A stretch of 64,000 nucleotides of DNA from Henriciella sp. (GCA_017642885.1 JAEPOM010000001.1:124001-188000), one strand, 5' to 3'. Positions 36,121-45,826 are shown, numbered from the stretch's first letter. The notes: a model not told the origin generated them from the letters alone. Numbers and translations: made by a program.

Positions 36121-37634
36121 TGGCCGAGGGGACCGCAGACGCTGTCGACGCTGAAAAAGCCAGCGAAGGTTATGGTAGCTCCGGTTATCGCGCTTACGTC
36201 CTATTCGCGCTGATTGTCGTCTACACGTTCAACTTTATCGACCGGACACTGATCGGCGTCCTCGGCGAGCAAATCCGCGAGACGTTCGGACTGTCCGACT
36301 TCATGATCGGTATTCTCTCCGGCTTGGCGTTCGCCGTGCTCTACACTCTGCTCGGCATTCCCTTCGCGATGCTGGCAGAGCGGAAGAACCGGACATCGAT
36401 CATAGCCATAGCCATGGCGGCCTGGTCTGCGATGACCGTGGCGTGCGGTATGGCGCAAAACACGTTCCAGTTCGCGCTCGCACGGATCGGCGTCGGGATT
36501 GGTGAAGCCGGCTGCTCGCCCCCCTCCCATTCCCTGATTTCCGACTATTTCCCACCTGAAAAACGATCGTCAGCGCTCGGAATTTTTGCCCTCGGCATTC
36601 CGCTCGGCTCCATGCTCGCAGCTTTGGGCGGGGCTTACATCGCCACGCGCGGCGGCCTCGATTGGCGAGACGCCTTCATCTGGATGGGCCTGCCGGGCGT
36701 AATTGGCGCCATAATTTTCAAACTGACGGTCAAGGAACCGCCTCGCGGATACTCCGACCCAGGTGGCGCAGCGGCCGCAGCAGCGCGGCAAATGCCGTCT
36801 CCGTTTAAAGTCTTCGGCGTCGTCTTCAATAAACCAACCTTCTGGCACGTCTCGATGGGCGGCGCGATGGCTTCGTTCGCGGGCTATGGGATTGGGCAAT
36901 TCATCGCCCCGTTCTGGATGCGCGCTCATGGGCTCGACCTGATGACCGCGGCGCTGATCTATGGCGGTGTCCTAGGCGTCGCAGCTGGTATCGGAACGTT
37001 TGGATCCGGCGTTGTCGCGGACCGCGTTCGCGACCGGCACCCGAACTCAGATAGCTGGCTCCCCGCAATCGGCATGACCCTGTGCGTTCCACTGATGATT
37101 TTTGGCTATAACACGGTCGGTTTCTCGTCCGGCGCGGCAGCAATCTGGCTTGCCATCCCGGTTCTGGTTATCGCCGCTATCCTGAGATACTCTTACCTCG
37201 CGCCGATGTTTGCTGTAACGCAAAAGCTCGTGGAACCTCGGATGCGCGCAACCGCGGCGGCATTGTTGCTGTTCGTCGTGAACATCATTGGATATGGATT
37301 TGGACCGCCCACTGTGGGGTGGATTTCTGACCAGGGCACCAAGTATCATTTGGCGCAATTGGACTCGCCCGTAAGTGCTTCTCAATGCGGAAAAATCGAG
37401 TCATCGCTCCTGGCCGCCCGCAAAAACCGCGAAGGGGCCATCTCGGGCGCAGAGCTGGAAGCAGCGCATGCGAGCAATGATACATATTGCAAACCCGCCC
37501 GCGCAATTGGCAACCGGGTTGGTGTCTCGGTAGGGTCGCTTTTCCTGCTTTGGGCAGCGCTTCATTTCTACTTGATGGGCCGCACCATGCAACGTGACCT
37601 GTGGACGCCTGAGGAAGAGCCCGCTACAGCCTGA
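36120..37634 (+). CDS. Spinster-like MFS transporter, copy 2
   Basis: 504 residues, clearly paralogous to the preceding gene (YRAYVLFALIVVYTFNFIDRTLIGVLGEQI, RIGVGIGEAGCSPPSHSLISDYF). The start ATG shares its A with the previous stop TAATG. The two genes form a tandem duplication; homoserine kinase begins 3 bases after this one. Function as a heteromer is not indicated. Confidence 0.88.
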   Translation: MAEGTADAVDAEKASEGYGSSGYRAYVLFALIVVYTFNFIDRTLIGVLGEQIRETFGLSDFMIGILSGLAFAVLYTLLGIPFAMLAERKNRTSIIAIAMAAWSAMTVACGMAQNTFQFALARIGVGIGEAGCSPPSHSLISDYFPPEKRSSALGIFALGIPLGSMLAALGGAYIATRGGLDWRDAFIWMGLPGVIGAIIFKLTVKEPPRGYSDPGGAAAAAARQMPSPFKVFGVVFNKPTFWHVSMGGAMASFAGYGIGQFIAPFWMRAHGLDLMTAALIYGGVLGVAAGIGTFGSGVVADRVRDRHPNSDSWLPAIGMTLCVPLMIFGYNTVGFSSGAAAIWLAIPVLVIAAILRYSYLAPMFAVTQKLVEPRMRATAAALLLFVVNIIGYGFGPPTVGWISDQGTKYHLAQLDSPVSASQCGKIESSLLAARKNREGAISGAELEAAHASNDTYCKPARAIGNRVGVSVGSLFLLWAALHFYLMGRTMQRDLWTPEEEPATA

Positions 37635-37637
37635 TTT

Positions 37638-38603
37638 ATGGCGGTCTACACTACGGTTTCAGACGATGCACTGGCATCCTTTCTCGCTGAGTATGAGCTC
37701 GGCGAGGCCGTGGCGTTCAAGGGTATCGCGGAAGGCGTTGAGAACTCGAATTACTATCTCGAGACAACGTCGGGTCGCTTCATTCTCACGCTGTTTGAAA
37801 AGCGCGCAAACCCAGACGACCTGCCCTATTTCATCGCGCTGAAGCAGCATCTATCGGAAAATGGGTTTTCCTGTCCATTGCCAGTCGCGGCAAGAGATGG
37901 TGAAGCGCTGCGGACCCTGGCTGGTCGGCCCGCCGTGATCGTCACCTTCCTGCAGGGCTTGTCGCCGCGCGTTCCGAACGCCAGACAGTGCCGCGAGCTG
38001 GGCGCAGGTCTCGCCAAGCTTCATGAGGCTTCGGCGACTTTTGCCATGACCCGCCAAAACGATCTCGGGCCTTCAAGTTGGCCGAACCTTTGGCAAGGAC
38101 GCGCCGCCATAGCGGATGAGTTGCAAGCAGATCTTTCGGCCAAGATCGATCAGGATCTCGCAGACATCGGCGCGGCAAAGTCCCTGAGCGATGATCTGCC
38201 TCGCGGAACCATTCACGCGGATCTGTTTCCAGACAATGCCTTCTTCCTTGGTGACCGTTTCACCGGCGCGATCGACTTCTATTTCGCGTGCACGGACGCG
38301 CTCGCCTATGATCTGGCGATCTGCATGAATGCCTGGGCGTTCGAGACCGATGGCGCGTTCAACTTCTCCAAGGGCGCAAATCTGATCGCCGGATATGAAA
38401 GCGTCCGATCTTTACAAGCGTCAGAAAGATCGGCCTTCCCGCTTCTCTGTCGCGGTGCGGCGCTGCGCTTTTTTCTGACCCGCCTCGTCGACTGGACGGA
38501 GACGCCGGCAGACGCGCTGGTCAAACCGAAGGACCCGCTGGACTATGCCGCCAGATTGAGGTTCCACCGCACGGCAAAGTCCATCGACGCTTACGGCGCC
38601 TAG
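37638..38603 (+). CDS. thrB: Homoserine kinase (ThrB, aminoglycoside-kinase fold)
   Basis: 321 residues. Pattern MAVYTTVSDDALASFLAEYELGEAVAFKGIAEGVENSNYYLET, the catalytic loop IHADLFPDNAFFLG with Asp, and the following metal loop AIDFYFACTDALAYDLAI. This is the APH-type homoserine kinase found in alphaproteobacteria and Pseudomonas, not the GHMP type. Phosphorylates homoserine for threonine synthesis. Starts 3 bases after the second spinster gene, which ties it to that operon for reasons not clear. Confidence 0.9.
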   Translation: MAVYTTVSDDALASFLAEYELGEAVAFKGIAEGVENSNYYLETTSGRFILTLFEKRANPDDLPYFIALKQHLSENGFSCPLPVAARDGEALRTLAGRPAVIVTFLQGLSPRVPNARQCRELGAGLAKLHEASATFAMTRQNDLGPSSWPNLWQGRAAIADELQADLSAKIDQDLADIGAAKSLSDDLPRGTIHADLFPDNAFFLGDRFTGAIDFYFACTDALAYDLAICMNAWAFETDGAFNFSKGANLIAGYESVRSLQASERSAFPLLCRGAALRFFLTRLVDWTETPADALVKPKDPLDYAARLRFHRTAKSIDAYGA

Positions 38604-38697
38604 CCCGAGGCTACGGAACTCTACCTATTTCATATCAGGCGGTTTCGTCCTGATCCTGTCGGAGAGAGACTCCAAGAATGAGTCCCGAGGGAGGATT

Positions 38698-39468
38698 ATG
38701 TCAGAACAAACCGTGAGTTTGCCTGCGGTGGCAACGATTTCGATAGGCGCGCCGTTCAAATGGCTCGCCGGAGCCTGGCAGGATTATCTCAAGGCGCCCG
38801 TCCCGTTCATGCTGTACGGCATCATCCTGTCTGCGGTGAGCGCGATGATCGCCTGGGCGCTGGTCTTCAGCGGCGCGTTCGCCTGGGTGTTCGTTTTGTC
38901 GGGCGGGTTTTTCCTCATCGCGCCAATCCTCGCCATGGGTCTCTACGAAGGCGGCCGAATGATCGAACAAGGCCAGACACCCGGATTGACAGATGTGGTG
39001 CTGGTCAGAGAGGCGGTCCGTCTGGACCTCGCCTATCTCGGTCTTGCCCTGTTCCTCGTATACCTCTTCTGGACCCGGATCGCACAAATCGTCTACGCCT
39101 TGTCGACGCCCTTCATGCACAAGACGCCCGCCGACTTCCTGTCCTTCATGTTCACCACGCAGGACGGTCTCAGCATGGCGCTCACGGGTACGCTGATCGG
39201 TGGAGCGATCGCTTTTCTCGCTTTTTCAATGGTCGTGATCTCAGCGCCGATGCTCCTCAGTGCGAAAACGGACGTGTTTATTGCAACGATTACCAGCGTG
39301 CGCTGCGTGACGAAGAATTTTCTACCCATGCTGGTCTGGGGGCTTTTGATCGTCTTGCTGACCACAATTGGGCTGGCTACAGCGTTCTTCGGGCTTATCC
39401 TGGTGTATCCGCTCATCGGACTGGCGAGCTGGCGCGCCTTTCGCGAGCTCGTACCCGGCTCCCCCTAA
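38698..39468 (+). CDS. DUF2189 membrane protein
   Basis: 256 residues, five to six hydrophobic segments. The N-terminal block MSEQTVSLPAVATISIGAPFKWLAGAWQDYLKAPVPFMLYGIIL and AWVFVLSGGFFLIAPILAMGLYEGGRMIEQG are DUF2189-typical, with C-terminal YPLIGLASWRAFREL. Function unknown; often near cytochrome oxidase genes in other species, but not here. Good ribosome site GGGAGG. Confidence 0.83.
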   Translation: MSEQTVSLPAVATISIGAPFKWLAGAWQDYLKAPVPFMLYGIILSAVSAMIAWALVFSGAFAWVFVLSGGFFLIAPILAMGLYEGGRMIEQGQTPGLTDVVLVREAVRLDLAYLGLALFLVYLFWTRIAQIVYALSTPFMHKTPADFLSFMFTTQDGLSMALTGTLIGGAIAFLAFSMVVISAPMLLSAKTDVFIATITSVRCVTKNFLPMLVWGLLIVLLTTIGLATAFFGLILVYPLIGLASWRAFRELVPGSP

Positions 39469-39549
39469 GTCACCAATAGACAGGACGCGAGAGCGGTCTA
39501 ATCTCCCGGTGATATAAGGCTCAAAGACAGCCACCGGAGGAAGCCCGCT

Positions 39550-41097
39550 ATGCACCCATCGCATCACGCCAAAACTACGCCCGACAAAGCCGCTTATATC
39601 ATGGCTGGCAGCGGCGAGGCCGTCACGTTCGGACAGTTGGAGACCCGTTCCAACCAACTCGCACATGCGTTTCGAACCCTTGGTCTTCAGCATGGCGACA
39701 CGCTTGCAATCTTCGCGGAAAACAGCCCCCGCTATTTCGAGATTTGCTGGGCGGCGCAGCGCGCGGGGCTCTATTTCGTGTGCATTTCCTCACGGCTAAC
39801 CACACCGGAAGTCGAGTACATCATCAAAGATAGCGGCGCGCGCCTGCTCATTGCTTCGGCCGGGCTGAAAGACGTCGCCGAAGACGTCACGAGCGTGACA
39901 GACCTTGAAGCCTATTGGTCGATTGATGGTTCGATTGCTGGCTACGAACCTCTGGAAGGCGTCCGCGCGGGCATGCCCGAAACGCCCATTTCCGATGAGC
40001 GCGCCGGAACCGATATGCTCTACTCGTCCGGCACGACTGGGCGCCCGAAAGGCATCCGCCCGCCTTTACCGGAAGACACAGCGATTGATGGCACCAATGC
40101 GTTGACCATGATCGCTCAAGCGCTGTTCAAGGCCGACCCGAACGGCACGTACCTGTCCCCGGCGCCGCTCTATCACGCGGCGCCACTGCGTTGGTGCATG
40201 GCGATGACCAAGTTCGGCATGACCCTGATCATTATGGAAAAGTTCGATCCGGAGAGCTATCTGGCCCTGGTTGAGAAATACAAAGTCACGCATACGCAAC
40301 TGGTTCCGACCATGTTCGTGAAAATGCTGAAACTGCCAGAAGAGGTGCGCGCCAAGTATGACGTGTCCAGCCTCACCGCCGCCGTTCACGCAGCAGCCCC
40401 CTGCCCGATCCCTGTCAAAGAGCAGATGATAGAATGGTGGGGGCCCGTCATCGAGGAGTATTATGCGGGCTCAGAAGGCAATGGCATGACCTGGGCCAAT
40501 TCCGAGCAATGGCTGGCGCACAAAGGCACGGTCGGTACTCCGATCTTTGGCGAACTCCATGTCTGCGACGAAGCAGGCGATGAAGTGGGCGTCGGCGAAG
40601 AAGGCCAGATCTATTTTGGCGGCACCGCCCCGCCGAATTATCACAATGACCCGGAGAAGACCAAAGGCGCGCTCAACCCGAAACATGATGATTGGTCGTC
40701 GCTCGGAGATGTTGGAAAGGTCGACGCGGATGGGTTTCTGTACCTCACCGATCGCAAGGCGTTCATGATCATTTCCGGCGGCGTGAACATCTATCCGCAA
40801 GAAGCCGAGAACATTCTGATCACACACCCGGCCGTTGCCGATGTTGCCGTGATTGGAGTCCCCAACGAGGAGTTTGGCGAAGAGGTCAAAGCCGTCGTGC
40901 AAACCATGGACGGGGTTGCGGGCACTGAACAGCTCGCGGACGAGCTTCTTGAATATTGCCGGGAACGCCTGGCAAAGATCAAATGCCCGAAATCCGTCGA
41001 CTTCGATCCGGCCTTGCCGCGCCATCCAACTGGCAAGCTCTACAAGCGCCTGGTTCGCGACCGCTACTGGGGCAACAAGAACAGCCGCATCGTGTAA
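39550..41097 (+). CDS. AMP-dependent acyl-CoA synthetase
   Basis: 515 residues, ANL superfamily. AMP-binding motif YSSGTTGRPKGI, YAGSEGNGMTW, the hinge with DGFLYLTDRKAFMIISGGVNIYPQEAENIL, and C-terminal PTGKLYKRL with the catalytic lysine. The sequence is close to the long- or medium-chain synthetase subclass (FadD-like), but the substrate cannot be read off. GGAGG precedes the ATG. The MaoC gene downstream points to a degradation or synthesis pathway through a CoA thioester. Confidence 0.9.
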   Translation: MHPSHHAKTTPDKAAYIMAGSGEAVTFGQLETRSNQLAHAFRTLGLQHGDTLAIFAENSPRYFEICWAAQRAGLYFVCISSRLTTPEVEYIIKDSGARLLIASAGLKDVAEDVTSVTDLEAYWSIDGSIAGYEPLEGVRAGMPETPISDERAGTDMLYSSGTTGRPKGIRPPLPEDTAIDGTNALTMIAQALFKADPNGTYLSPAPLYHAAPLRWCMAMTKFGMTLIIMEKFDPESYLALVEKYKVTHTQLVPTMFVKMLKLPEEVRAKYDVSSLTAAVHAAAPCPIPVKEQMIEWWGPVIEEYYAGSEGNGMTWANSEQWLAHKGTVGTPIFGELHVCDEAGDEVGVGEEGQIYFGGTAPPNYHNDPEKTKGALNPKHDDWSSLGDVGKVDADGFLYLTDRKAFMIISGGVNIYPQEAENILITHPAVADVAVIGVPNEEFGEEVKAVVQTMDGVAGTEQLADELLEYCRERLAKIKCPKSVDFDPALPRHPTGKLYKRLVRDRYWGNKNSRIV

Positions 41098-41166
41098 GGA
41101 AAGACTTGCACTCACTAATCCTAAGCGTCACTAATCATTACAGAAACATACTTTCAGGAGGATACA

Positions 41167-41622
41167 ATGGCAGACCCAAAATCAGTGCAATACACAGACC
41201 TTGAGGGCCTCGTCGGCCAGACACTCGGTCCGTCTGACTGGTTCGAAGTCGACCAGGGCCGCATCAACACATTTGCGGATGCAACCGGCGACCATCAGTG
41301 GATCCACGTGAACGAAGAAATGGCCAAGCAGATGCTCGGCTCCACCATCGCTCACGGATTCCTCACCCTCTCCCTCATCCCAATGTTTGGACCTCAGGTT
41401 CTACGCGTCGAAGGCGTGACCCGAGGGATCAATTATGGCGCCAACAAAGTCCGTTTCACCAATATGGTTCCGGTGAACTCCAGACTGCGCATGACTCAGA
41501 CCGTCAAGGAAGTGAACGAGAAATCTGGCGGCAAGCAAATGATCTCAGAATGCACCATCGAGATTGAAGGCCAAGAGCGTCCGGCCTGCGTCGCAGAGAC
41601 GATTACCGTTCTCTATGGGTAA
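41167..41622 (+). CDS. MaoC-family enoyl-CoA hydratase
   Basis: 151 residues, single hot-dog domain. Hydratase pattern GPSDWFEVDQGRINTFADATGDHQWIHVNEEMAK, with the Asp/His dyad D-x-x-x-x-H (GDHQWIH), and a C-terminal CTIEIEGQERPACVAETI. Named for the (R)-specific enoyl-CoA hydratases that supply PHA or beta-oxidation intermediates; here it follows the acyl-CoA synthetase gene and may hydrate its product. Ribosome site AGGAGG. Confidence 0.88.
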   Translation: MADPKSVQYTDLEGLVGQTLGPSDWFEVDQGRINTFADATGDHQWIHVNEEMAKQMLGSTIAHGFLTLSLIPMFGPQVLRVEGVTRGINYGANKVRFTNMVPVNSRLRMTQTVKEVNEKSGGKQMISECTIEIEGQERPACVAETITVLYG

Positions 41623-41667
41623 ATCCGCACTATATTGGACAGGCGTCTGATTAAAGGAGGCCTGTCC

Positions 41668-42096
41668 ATGCTGCCACCCAAACCCATGCCGAACACCAAA
41701 CGGATCAAGCGATCCGATAAGGAATGGCGTGAAATCCTGACGCCCGACCAATATCGTGTCGGCGTGAAGGACGGAACTGAGCGCGCCTTCTCGCCTGGAA
41801 ACTTCGAGAGCGAGAAGCGCGACGGTGTCTATCATTGTGTGGGCTGCGATACCCCGCTTTGGTCATCAGAACACAAGTTTGACAGCGGCACGGGCTGGCC
41901 GAGTTACTGGCAGCCGATCCGGGAAAGCGCGGTCGAGACCAAGACGGACTTCAAACTGATCTACCCGCGTACAGAATGCCACTGCGCCACATGCGGTCTG
42001 CATATGGGGCATGTGTTCAAGGATGGGCCGCCGCCAACCGGCCAGCGCTGGTGCATCAATGGGGTCGTCTTGAAGTTCAAACTCGCCGGCACCTAA
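41668..42096 (+). CDS. msrB: Peptide-methionine (R)-S-oxide reductase MsrB
   Basis: 142 residues from ATG 41668 (AAAGGAGG at 7-base spacing; the frame to 41635 lacks one). Zinc site Cys57, Cys60, Cys106, Cys109 (CVGC and CATC), catalytic Cys129 in RWCINGVVLKF, and GTGWPSYWQP. Repairs methionine-R-sulfoxide in proteins. The MRWCIN-like end and zinc pairs are of the usual form. Confidence 0.95.
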   Translation: MLPPKPMPNTKRIKRSDKEWREILTPDQYRVGVKDGTERAFSPGNFESEKRDGVYHCVGCDTPLWSSEHKFDSGTGWPSYWQPIRESAVETKTDFKLIYPRTECHCATCGLHMGHVFKDGPPPTGQRWCINGVVLKFKLAGT

Positions 42097-42163
42097 TTCG
42101 CGCACTGGACAAAGCATCGACCATCGGTAACTTGCCGCTATTCGATAAATAGCGGAGCTTTCC

Positions 42164-44407
42164 ATGCGTCTTTCTTACCTCCTCGCGGGAGCGGCGAGCG
42201 CCGCCCTTCTGGCCGGGTGTGCGTCAACTGCAAACATTGAAACTGAACCGGTTGTGGTCGACACCCCACCCGTCCAAACTGAAATCGAGGAGCCATCCGT
42301 GACGCTCGCCACCCCTGTAGCCAAACGCGAACTGAAGACGATCGAGCAAGTCGGGCGCACGCGCATCGACCCCTATAATTGGATGAAAGACGACAACTGG
42401 CAGCAGGTCATGCAAGACCCGACCGTTCTGCGCGCGGACATTCGCAACTACCTGGAAGCCGAGAACGCCTTCACCAAGGCCAAGCTTGAAGAACCGCTCG
42501 AAGGGCTCAAGGAAGAGCTGTTCACCGAAATGCGCGGCCGGATCAAAGAGGATGACAGCTCGCTCCCGTCGATTGATGGTCCCTATGCCTACCTGACCCG
42601 CTTCCGGACGGGCGGTGAGTATCCGATCATCGCGCGCAAAGCGGCTGCCGACATCTACAACACTGAGGCGGAAGACGAGATCCTCCTGGACGGCGATGCG
42701 ATGGGCGAAGGCAAGGCCTATTTCGCGTTCAACGATGTCGAGCACAGCCCAAACCACAAGATCGTCGCCTATGCGGTCGATGAGCAGGGCAGCGAATTCT
42801 ACAACGTCAAATTCAAGAACCTGGAAACCGGGGAAGACCTGCCGGATGTCATTGAGAACACGTATGGTTCATTTGTCTGGGGCGCCAATTCAGATCGCGT
42901 CTACTGGATCGAGCGCAATGATGAAGGCCGCCCAGCGGCGGTCCACATGTACAAGCTCGGCGGTGACGGATCGACAGAAATTTACCGCGAACAGGATCCT
43001 GGTTTTTTCCTGAGCGTCAGCGAGTCTCAGTCTGGCGAGTACATCTTCATTGGCGCGGGCAGCCACACGACATCGGAAGTTCACTTCTTCGAAGCCGCCG
43101 CCGATACGCCTGAGTTGAAAACAATCGCCCCGCGCGAAACCGATGTCGAGTATAGCGCCGCGCACTGGGGCGATCAGTTCGTGATCTCGACCAATGCCGA
43201 TGGTGCGGTCGACTTCAAGATCGTCACTGCGCCGGTCGATGCTCCCGGGCGTGAGAATTGGTCAGACCTCGTACCGCACGAGGCCGGGACGCTGATCCTC
43301 GGCATGGACGCGCTAAAGGATCATCTGATCCGCTTGGAGCGCCATGACGGCCTGCCGCGTATCATCGTCCGCGAGCGCGCCACTGGAACGGAAGAGACCA
43401 TTTCGTTTGACGAGGAAGCCTACGCGCTCGGTACTTCGGTGGGCTATGAGTATGACACCACGCAAATGCGGATCAGCTACTCGTCGCCTTCCACGCCGAG
43501 CCAGGTCTTCGATTATGATCTCGCCAGCAAAGAGCGCATCTTGCGCAAGGAGCAGGAAGTGCCGTCTGGGCACAACGCTGACGACTACAAGGTCAAGCGC
43601 GTCCTCGCACCAGCGCGCGATGGTGAAACGGTTCCTGTCACCATCCTCTACCATAAGGACACGCCGATCGATGGCAGCGCGCCGATGCTGCTCTATGGCT
43701 ATGGCTCGTACGGCGTAACCATTTCCGCGCGCTTCCGGACGACGCCGCTAGCCCTCGCCGATCGCGGCATGGTCTATGCGATCGTGCACCCGCGCGGGTC
43801 CATGGCCAAAGGCTATCAATGGTATCTCGATGGCAAGCTCGAGAAGAAGGTCAACACGTTCAACGACTATGTCGATGCCGGCAATTTCCTGATCTCTGAG
43901 GGCTACTCAGCGCGCGGCAATGTCGTGGGTATGGGCGGCTCAGCCGGCGGCCTGCTAATGGGGACCGTGGCGAACCAGGATCCGGAAATGTTTGCAGGGA
44001 TCATCGCGGCCGTGCCATTCGTCGACGTGATCAACACCATGTCGGATGAGAGCCTGCCGCTGACCCCACCGGAATGGCCGGAATGGGGCAACCCGATCAC
44101 CAGCGCCGAAGACTATGACACGATCATGGCCTACAGCCCGTATGATCAGGTGACCGACAAGCCTTATCCCTCCATGCTGATCACAGGCGGCCTCAGCGAT
44201 CCGCGCGTTACCTATTGGGAGCCGAGCAAATGGGCCGCAAAACTGCGCCACGAAGCGCCAAATGCGGGCCCCTACTATCTCCGCATCAACATGGACGCCG
44301 GCCATGGCGGCGCCTCAGGTCGCTTTGAAGGCCTTAAGGAAACCGCCCTGGAATACGCCTTCGCCCTGGCCGCTGTCGGCAAAGCAGGCGACGTCGAGCT
44401 GGATTAG
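42164..44407 (+). CDS. Lipoprotein prolyl oligopeptidase (S9A)
   Basis: 747 residues. Lipoprotein signal MRLSYLLAGAASAALLAGC, then a Ser/Pro-rich acidic linker, a seven-bladed propeller region and an alpha/beta-hydrolase domain with Ser593 (GGSAGG), Asp679 (GGLSDPRV) and His714 (DAGHGG), in the order S-D-H of the S9 family. It cleaves short peptides after Pro. Located in the periplasm or outer membrane through the lipid. A 12-bp hairpin follows (44415-44449). Confidence 0.92.
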   Translation: MRLSYLLAGAASAALLAGCASTANIETEPVVVDTPPVQTEIEEPSVTLATPVAKRELKTIEQVGRTRIDPYNWMKDDNWQQVMQDPTVLRADIRNYLEAENAFTKAKLEEPLEGLKEELFTEMRGRIKEDDSSLPSIDGPYAYLTRFRTGGEYPIIARKAAADIYNTEAEDEILLDGDAMGEGKAYFAFNDVEHSPNHKIVAYAVDEQGSEFYNVKFKNLETGEDLPDVIENTYGSFVWGANSDRVYWIERNDEGRPAAVHMYKLGGDGSTEIYREQDPGFFLSVSESQSGEYIFIGAGSHTTSEVHFFEAAADTPELKTIAPRETDVEYSAAHWGDQFVISTNADGAVDFKIVTAPVDAPGRENWSDLVPHEAGTLILGMDALKDHLIRLERHDGLPRIIVRERATGTEETISFDEEAYALGTSVGYEYDTTQMRISYSSPSTPSQVFDYDLASKERILRKEQEVPSGHNADDYKVKRVLAPARDGETVPVTILYHKDTPIDGSAPMLLYGYGSYGVTISARFRTTPLALADRGMVYAIVHPRGSMAKGYQWYLDGKLEKKVNTFNDYVDAGNFLISEGYSARGNVVGMGGSAGGLLMGTVANQDPEMFAGIIAAVPFVDVINTMSDESLPLTPPEWPEWGNPITSAEDYDTIMAYSPYDQVTDKPYPSMLITGGLSDPRVTYWEPSKWAAKLRHEAPNAGPYYLRINMDAGHGGASGRFEGLKETALEYAFALAAVGKAGDVELD

Positions 44408-44414
44408 TGGATCG

Positions 44415-44449
44415 GCGCCGAGAGCGGGCACGCGGCTCGCTCTCGGTGC
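44415..44449. terminator. Strong hairpin between convergent genes
   Basis: CCGAGAGCG (44418-44426) with CGCTCTCGG (44438-44446), extended by GGC/GTGC pairs to 44415 and 44449. No clear T-run on either strand, so it may be a weak terminator or an mRNA-stabilising 3' hairpin shared by the prolyl oligopeptidase and the three-repeat protein. Confidence 0.55.
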
Positions 44450-44455
44450 AGCGAC

Positions 44456-45517
44456 CTAGTACGCGGTATCTTGCAGTACGGCGTAGTCAATGAAGAAGCC
44501 CATCGGGTCGTCAGTATCACCATCTTGAAAGCGCGCGACAGGTGTTTCGGTTAAGTCAGCTTTGATGGCTTTGATATGGTGATCCCCATTTCCAAAAGCG
44601 AAGCCGAAGCCCATCATAAGGCCCCGCGTTTTCACTTCCCCCCAATCATGATGTTTGGGCAAAAGGTCCTGACCGGGCGCGATTGTGCGGCCCATCATCT
44701 GGCTTCCACCAATCATCCGGCCCGAATAGAAAACCCAGTCACGGGGTATGATCATATATTGCAACGTCACCATCGTATCGCCGCCGCCCTGATTTCGAAC
44801 GACGTCCTGAGCGGTCACAAGGTCGACCCCGGGAAAAGGGAAAAACCCGGAAGCATCTATCCCGTTATCATCATAAAAATACACATCCGCGATCTCACGA
44901 TCCGGAAGCAGCTGGATCGACATAGCCTCCAGGTTCGCGTCATCGTTTGTGCGGTAGAATTCAAAGCCCACCAGCACTGCCGTTTGCGACGGGTCCATTC
45001 TCAGAAGACGGATCGAACAGCGTCCCGGACAACGCACGGGATCAAGCGTGACGATCTCGACTTGATCCTCACGTCCTGGAAATCCAACATACCGCCCGTT
45101 GAAATCCCACATATCATTGCCATCCCGGTCCCGAAAATCGACCGAGATGTGCTCTCCGTTATTGATCGTCTTGACCCGCCTGATCTGATGGGCAGCGCCA
45201 CGATAGTAAAACTCAAATCCCGCGAGTGCCGCAACTATCGGTCCGCGATGGACGGCGTTATCGGACGTCCTAAGCCCCGCTTCCTCAACAGAGAAGCGTT
45301 CAATATTCAGGGGCTTGCGCGGGGTATACCCTTCAACTTCCGGCGGCTGTTCGACCTCGGTCGCACGCGGCAATACTAGCGGTTCTATTGGCGGCGTTTT
45401 CGTCTGCGGAAATAGTTTTTCCTGCGGTATCTTCTTCGCCTGAGCAAAGGCCGCTTGAGTAGGCAACGCGGTGAGCGCGGCCGCGCTCAAAAGCGCGATT
45501 ACTGATTTTTTGATCAT
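44456..45517 (-). CDS. Exported protein with three internal repeats, function unknown
   Basis: 353 residues from ATG 45517 (GGAGG upstream). Signal peptide MIKKSVIALLSAAALTALPTQAAFAQA. After a Pro-rich linker three units of about 46 residues recur, at 98-143, 182-228 and 300-346, each with the pattern GFxF(Y), an Ile/Leu-rich middle and a final FxDxDxxDxxxF: FEFYYRGAAHQIRRV...FRDRDGNDMWDF; FEFYRTNDDANLEAM...FYDDNGIDASGFF; FGFAFGNGDHHIKAI...FQDGDTDDPMGFF. The D-rich end could bind calcium. Not a family I recognise. Confidence 0.6.
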   Translation of the reverse strand: MIKKSVIALLSAAALTALPTQAAFAQAKKIPQEKLFPQTKTPPIEPLVLPRATEVEQPPEVEGYTPRKPLNIERFSVEEAGLRTSDNAVHRGPIVAALAGFEFYYRGAAHQIRRVKTINNGEHISVDFRDRDGNDMWDFNGRYVGFPGREDQVEIVTLDPVRCPGRCSIRLLRMDPSQTAVLVGFEFYRTNDDANLEAMSIQLLPDREIADVYFYDDNGIDASGFFPFPGVDLVTAQDVVRNQGGGDTMVTLQYMIIPRDWVFYSGRMIGGSQMMGRTIAPGQDLLPKHHDWGEVKTRGLMMGFGFAFGNGDHHIKAIKADLTETPVARFQDGDTDDPMGFFIDYAVLQDTAY

Positions 45518-45689
45518 GGTGCTTCCTCCGGTCTGCCTGCTCGAGCGACATGTCTCGTGATGGTCAAACACCTAGCGTCGAACGACTGCAATCCGAAAAT
45601 GTAGGACAGCAAGAGGGATGATGGCAAGGCAACTGAATTTGCACAGGACCCTGTAGTGGCCTCTGGCAGTAACGCCTAATGTCAGCTTC

Positions 45690-45719
45690 GACGCCGAGAG
45701 CGGATTTTGGCTCGGCGTC
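45690..45719. repeat. 9-bp inverted repeat in the gap between the repeat protein and thiolase genes
   Basis: GACGCCGAG (45690-45698) and CTCGGCGTC (45711-45719) with a 12-base loop, in the 309-base gap between the start at 45517 and the thiolase stop at 45827. The gap otherwise holds a terminator at 45773 and no gene I could support. Confidence 0.4.
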
Positions 45720-45772
45720 CAAAACCCTCGCCACCCTCACTCTCAATCACCTCAGCGCGCACCTCTCCGCAC

Positions 45773-45805
45773 AAAAAAGCCCCGACCTCATGGCCGGGGC
45801 TTTTC
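45773..45805. terminator. Rho-independent terminator after the thiolase gene
   Basis: AAAAGCCCCG (45775-45784) pairs with CGGGGCTTTT (45795-45804), giving a GC-rich stem flanked by A and T runs. It works on the minus strand (AAAA read as TTTT) for the thiolase gene and could also act on the plus strand. Confidence 0.85.
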
Positions 45806-45826
45806 TTAAATCAGGCAGTCCGAGGC

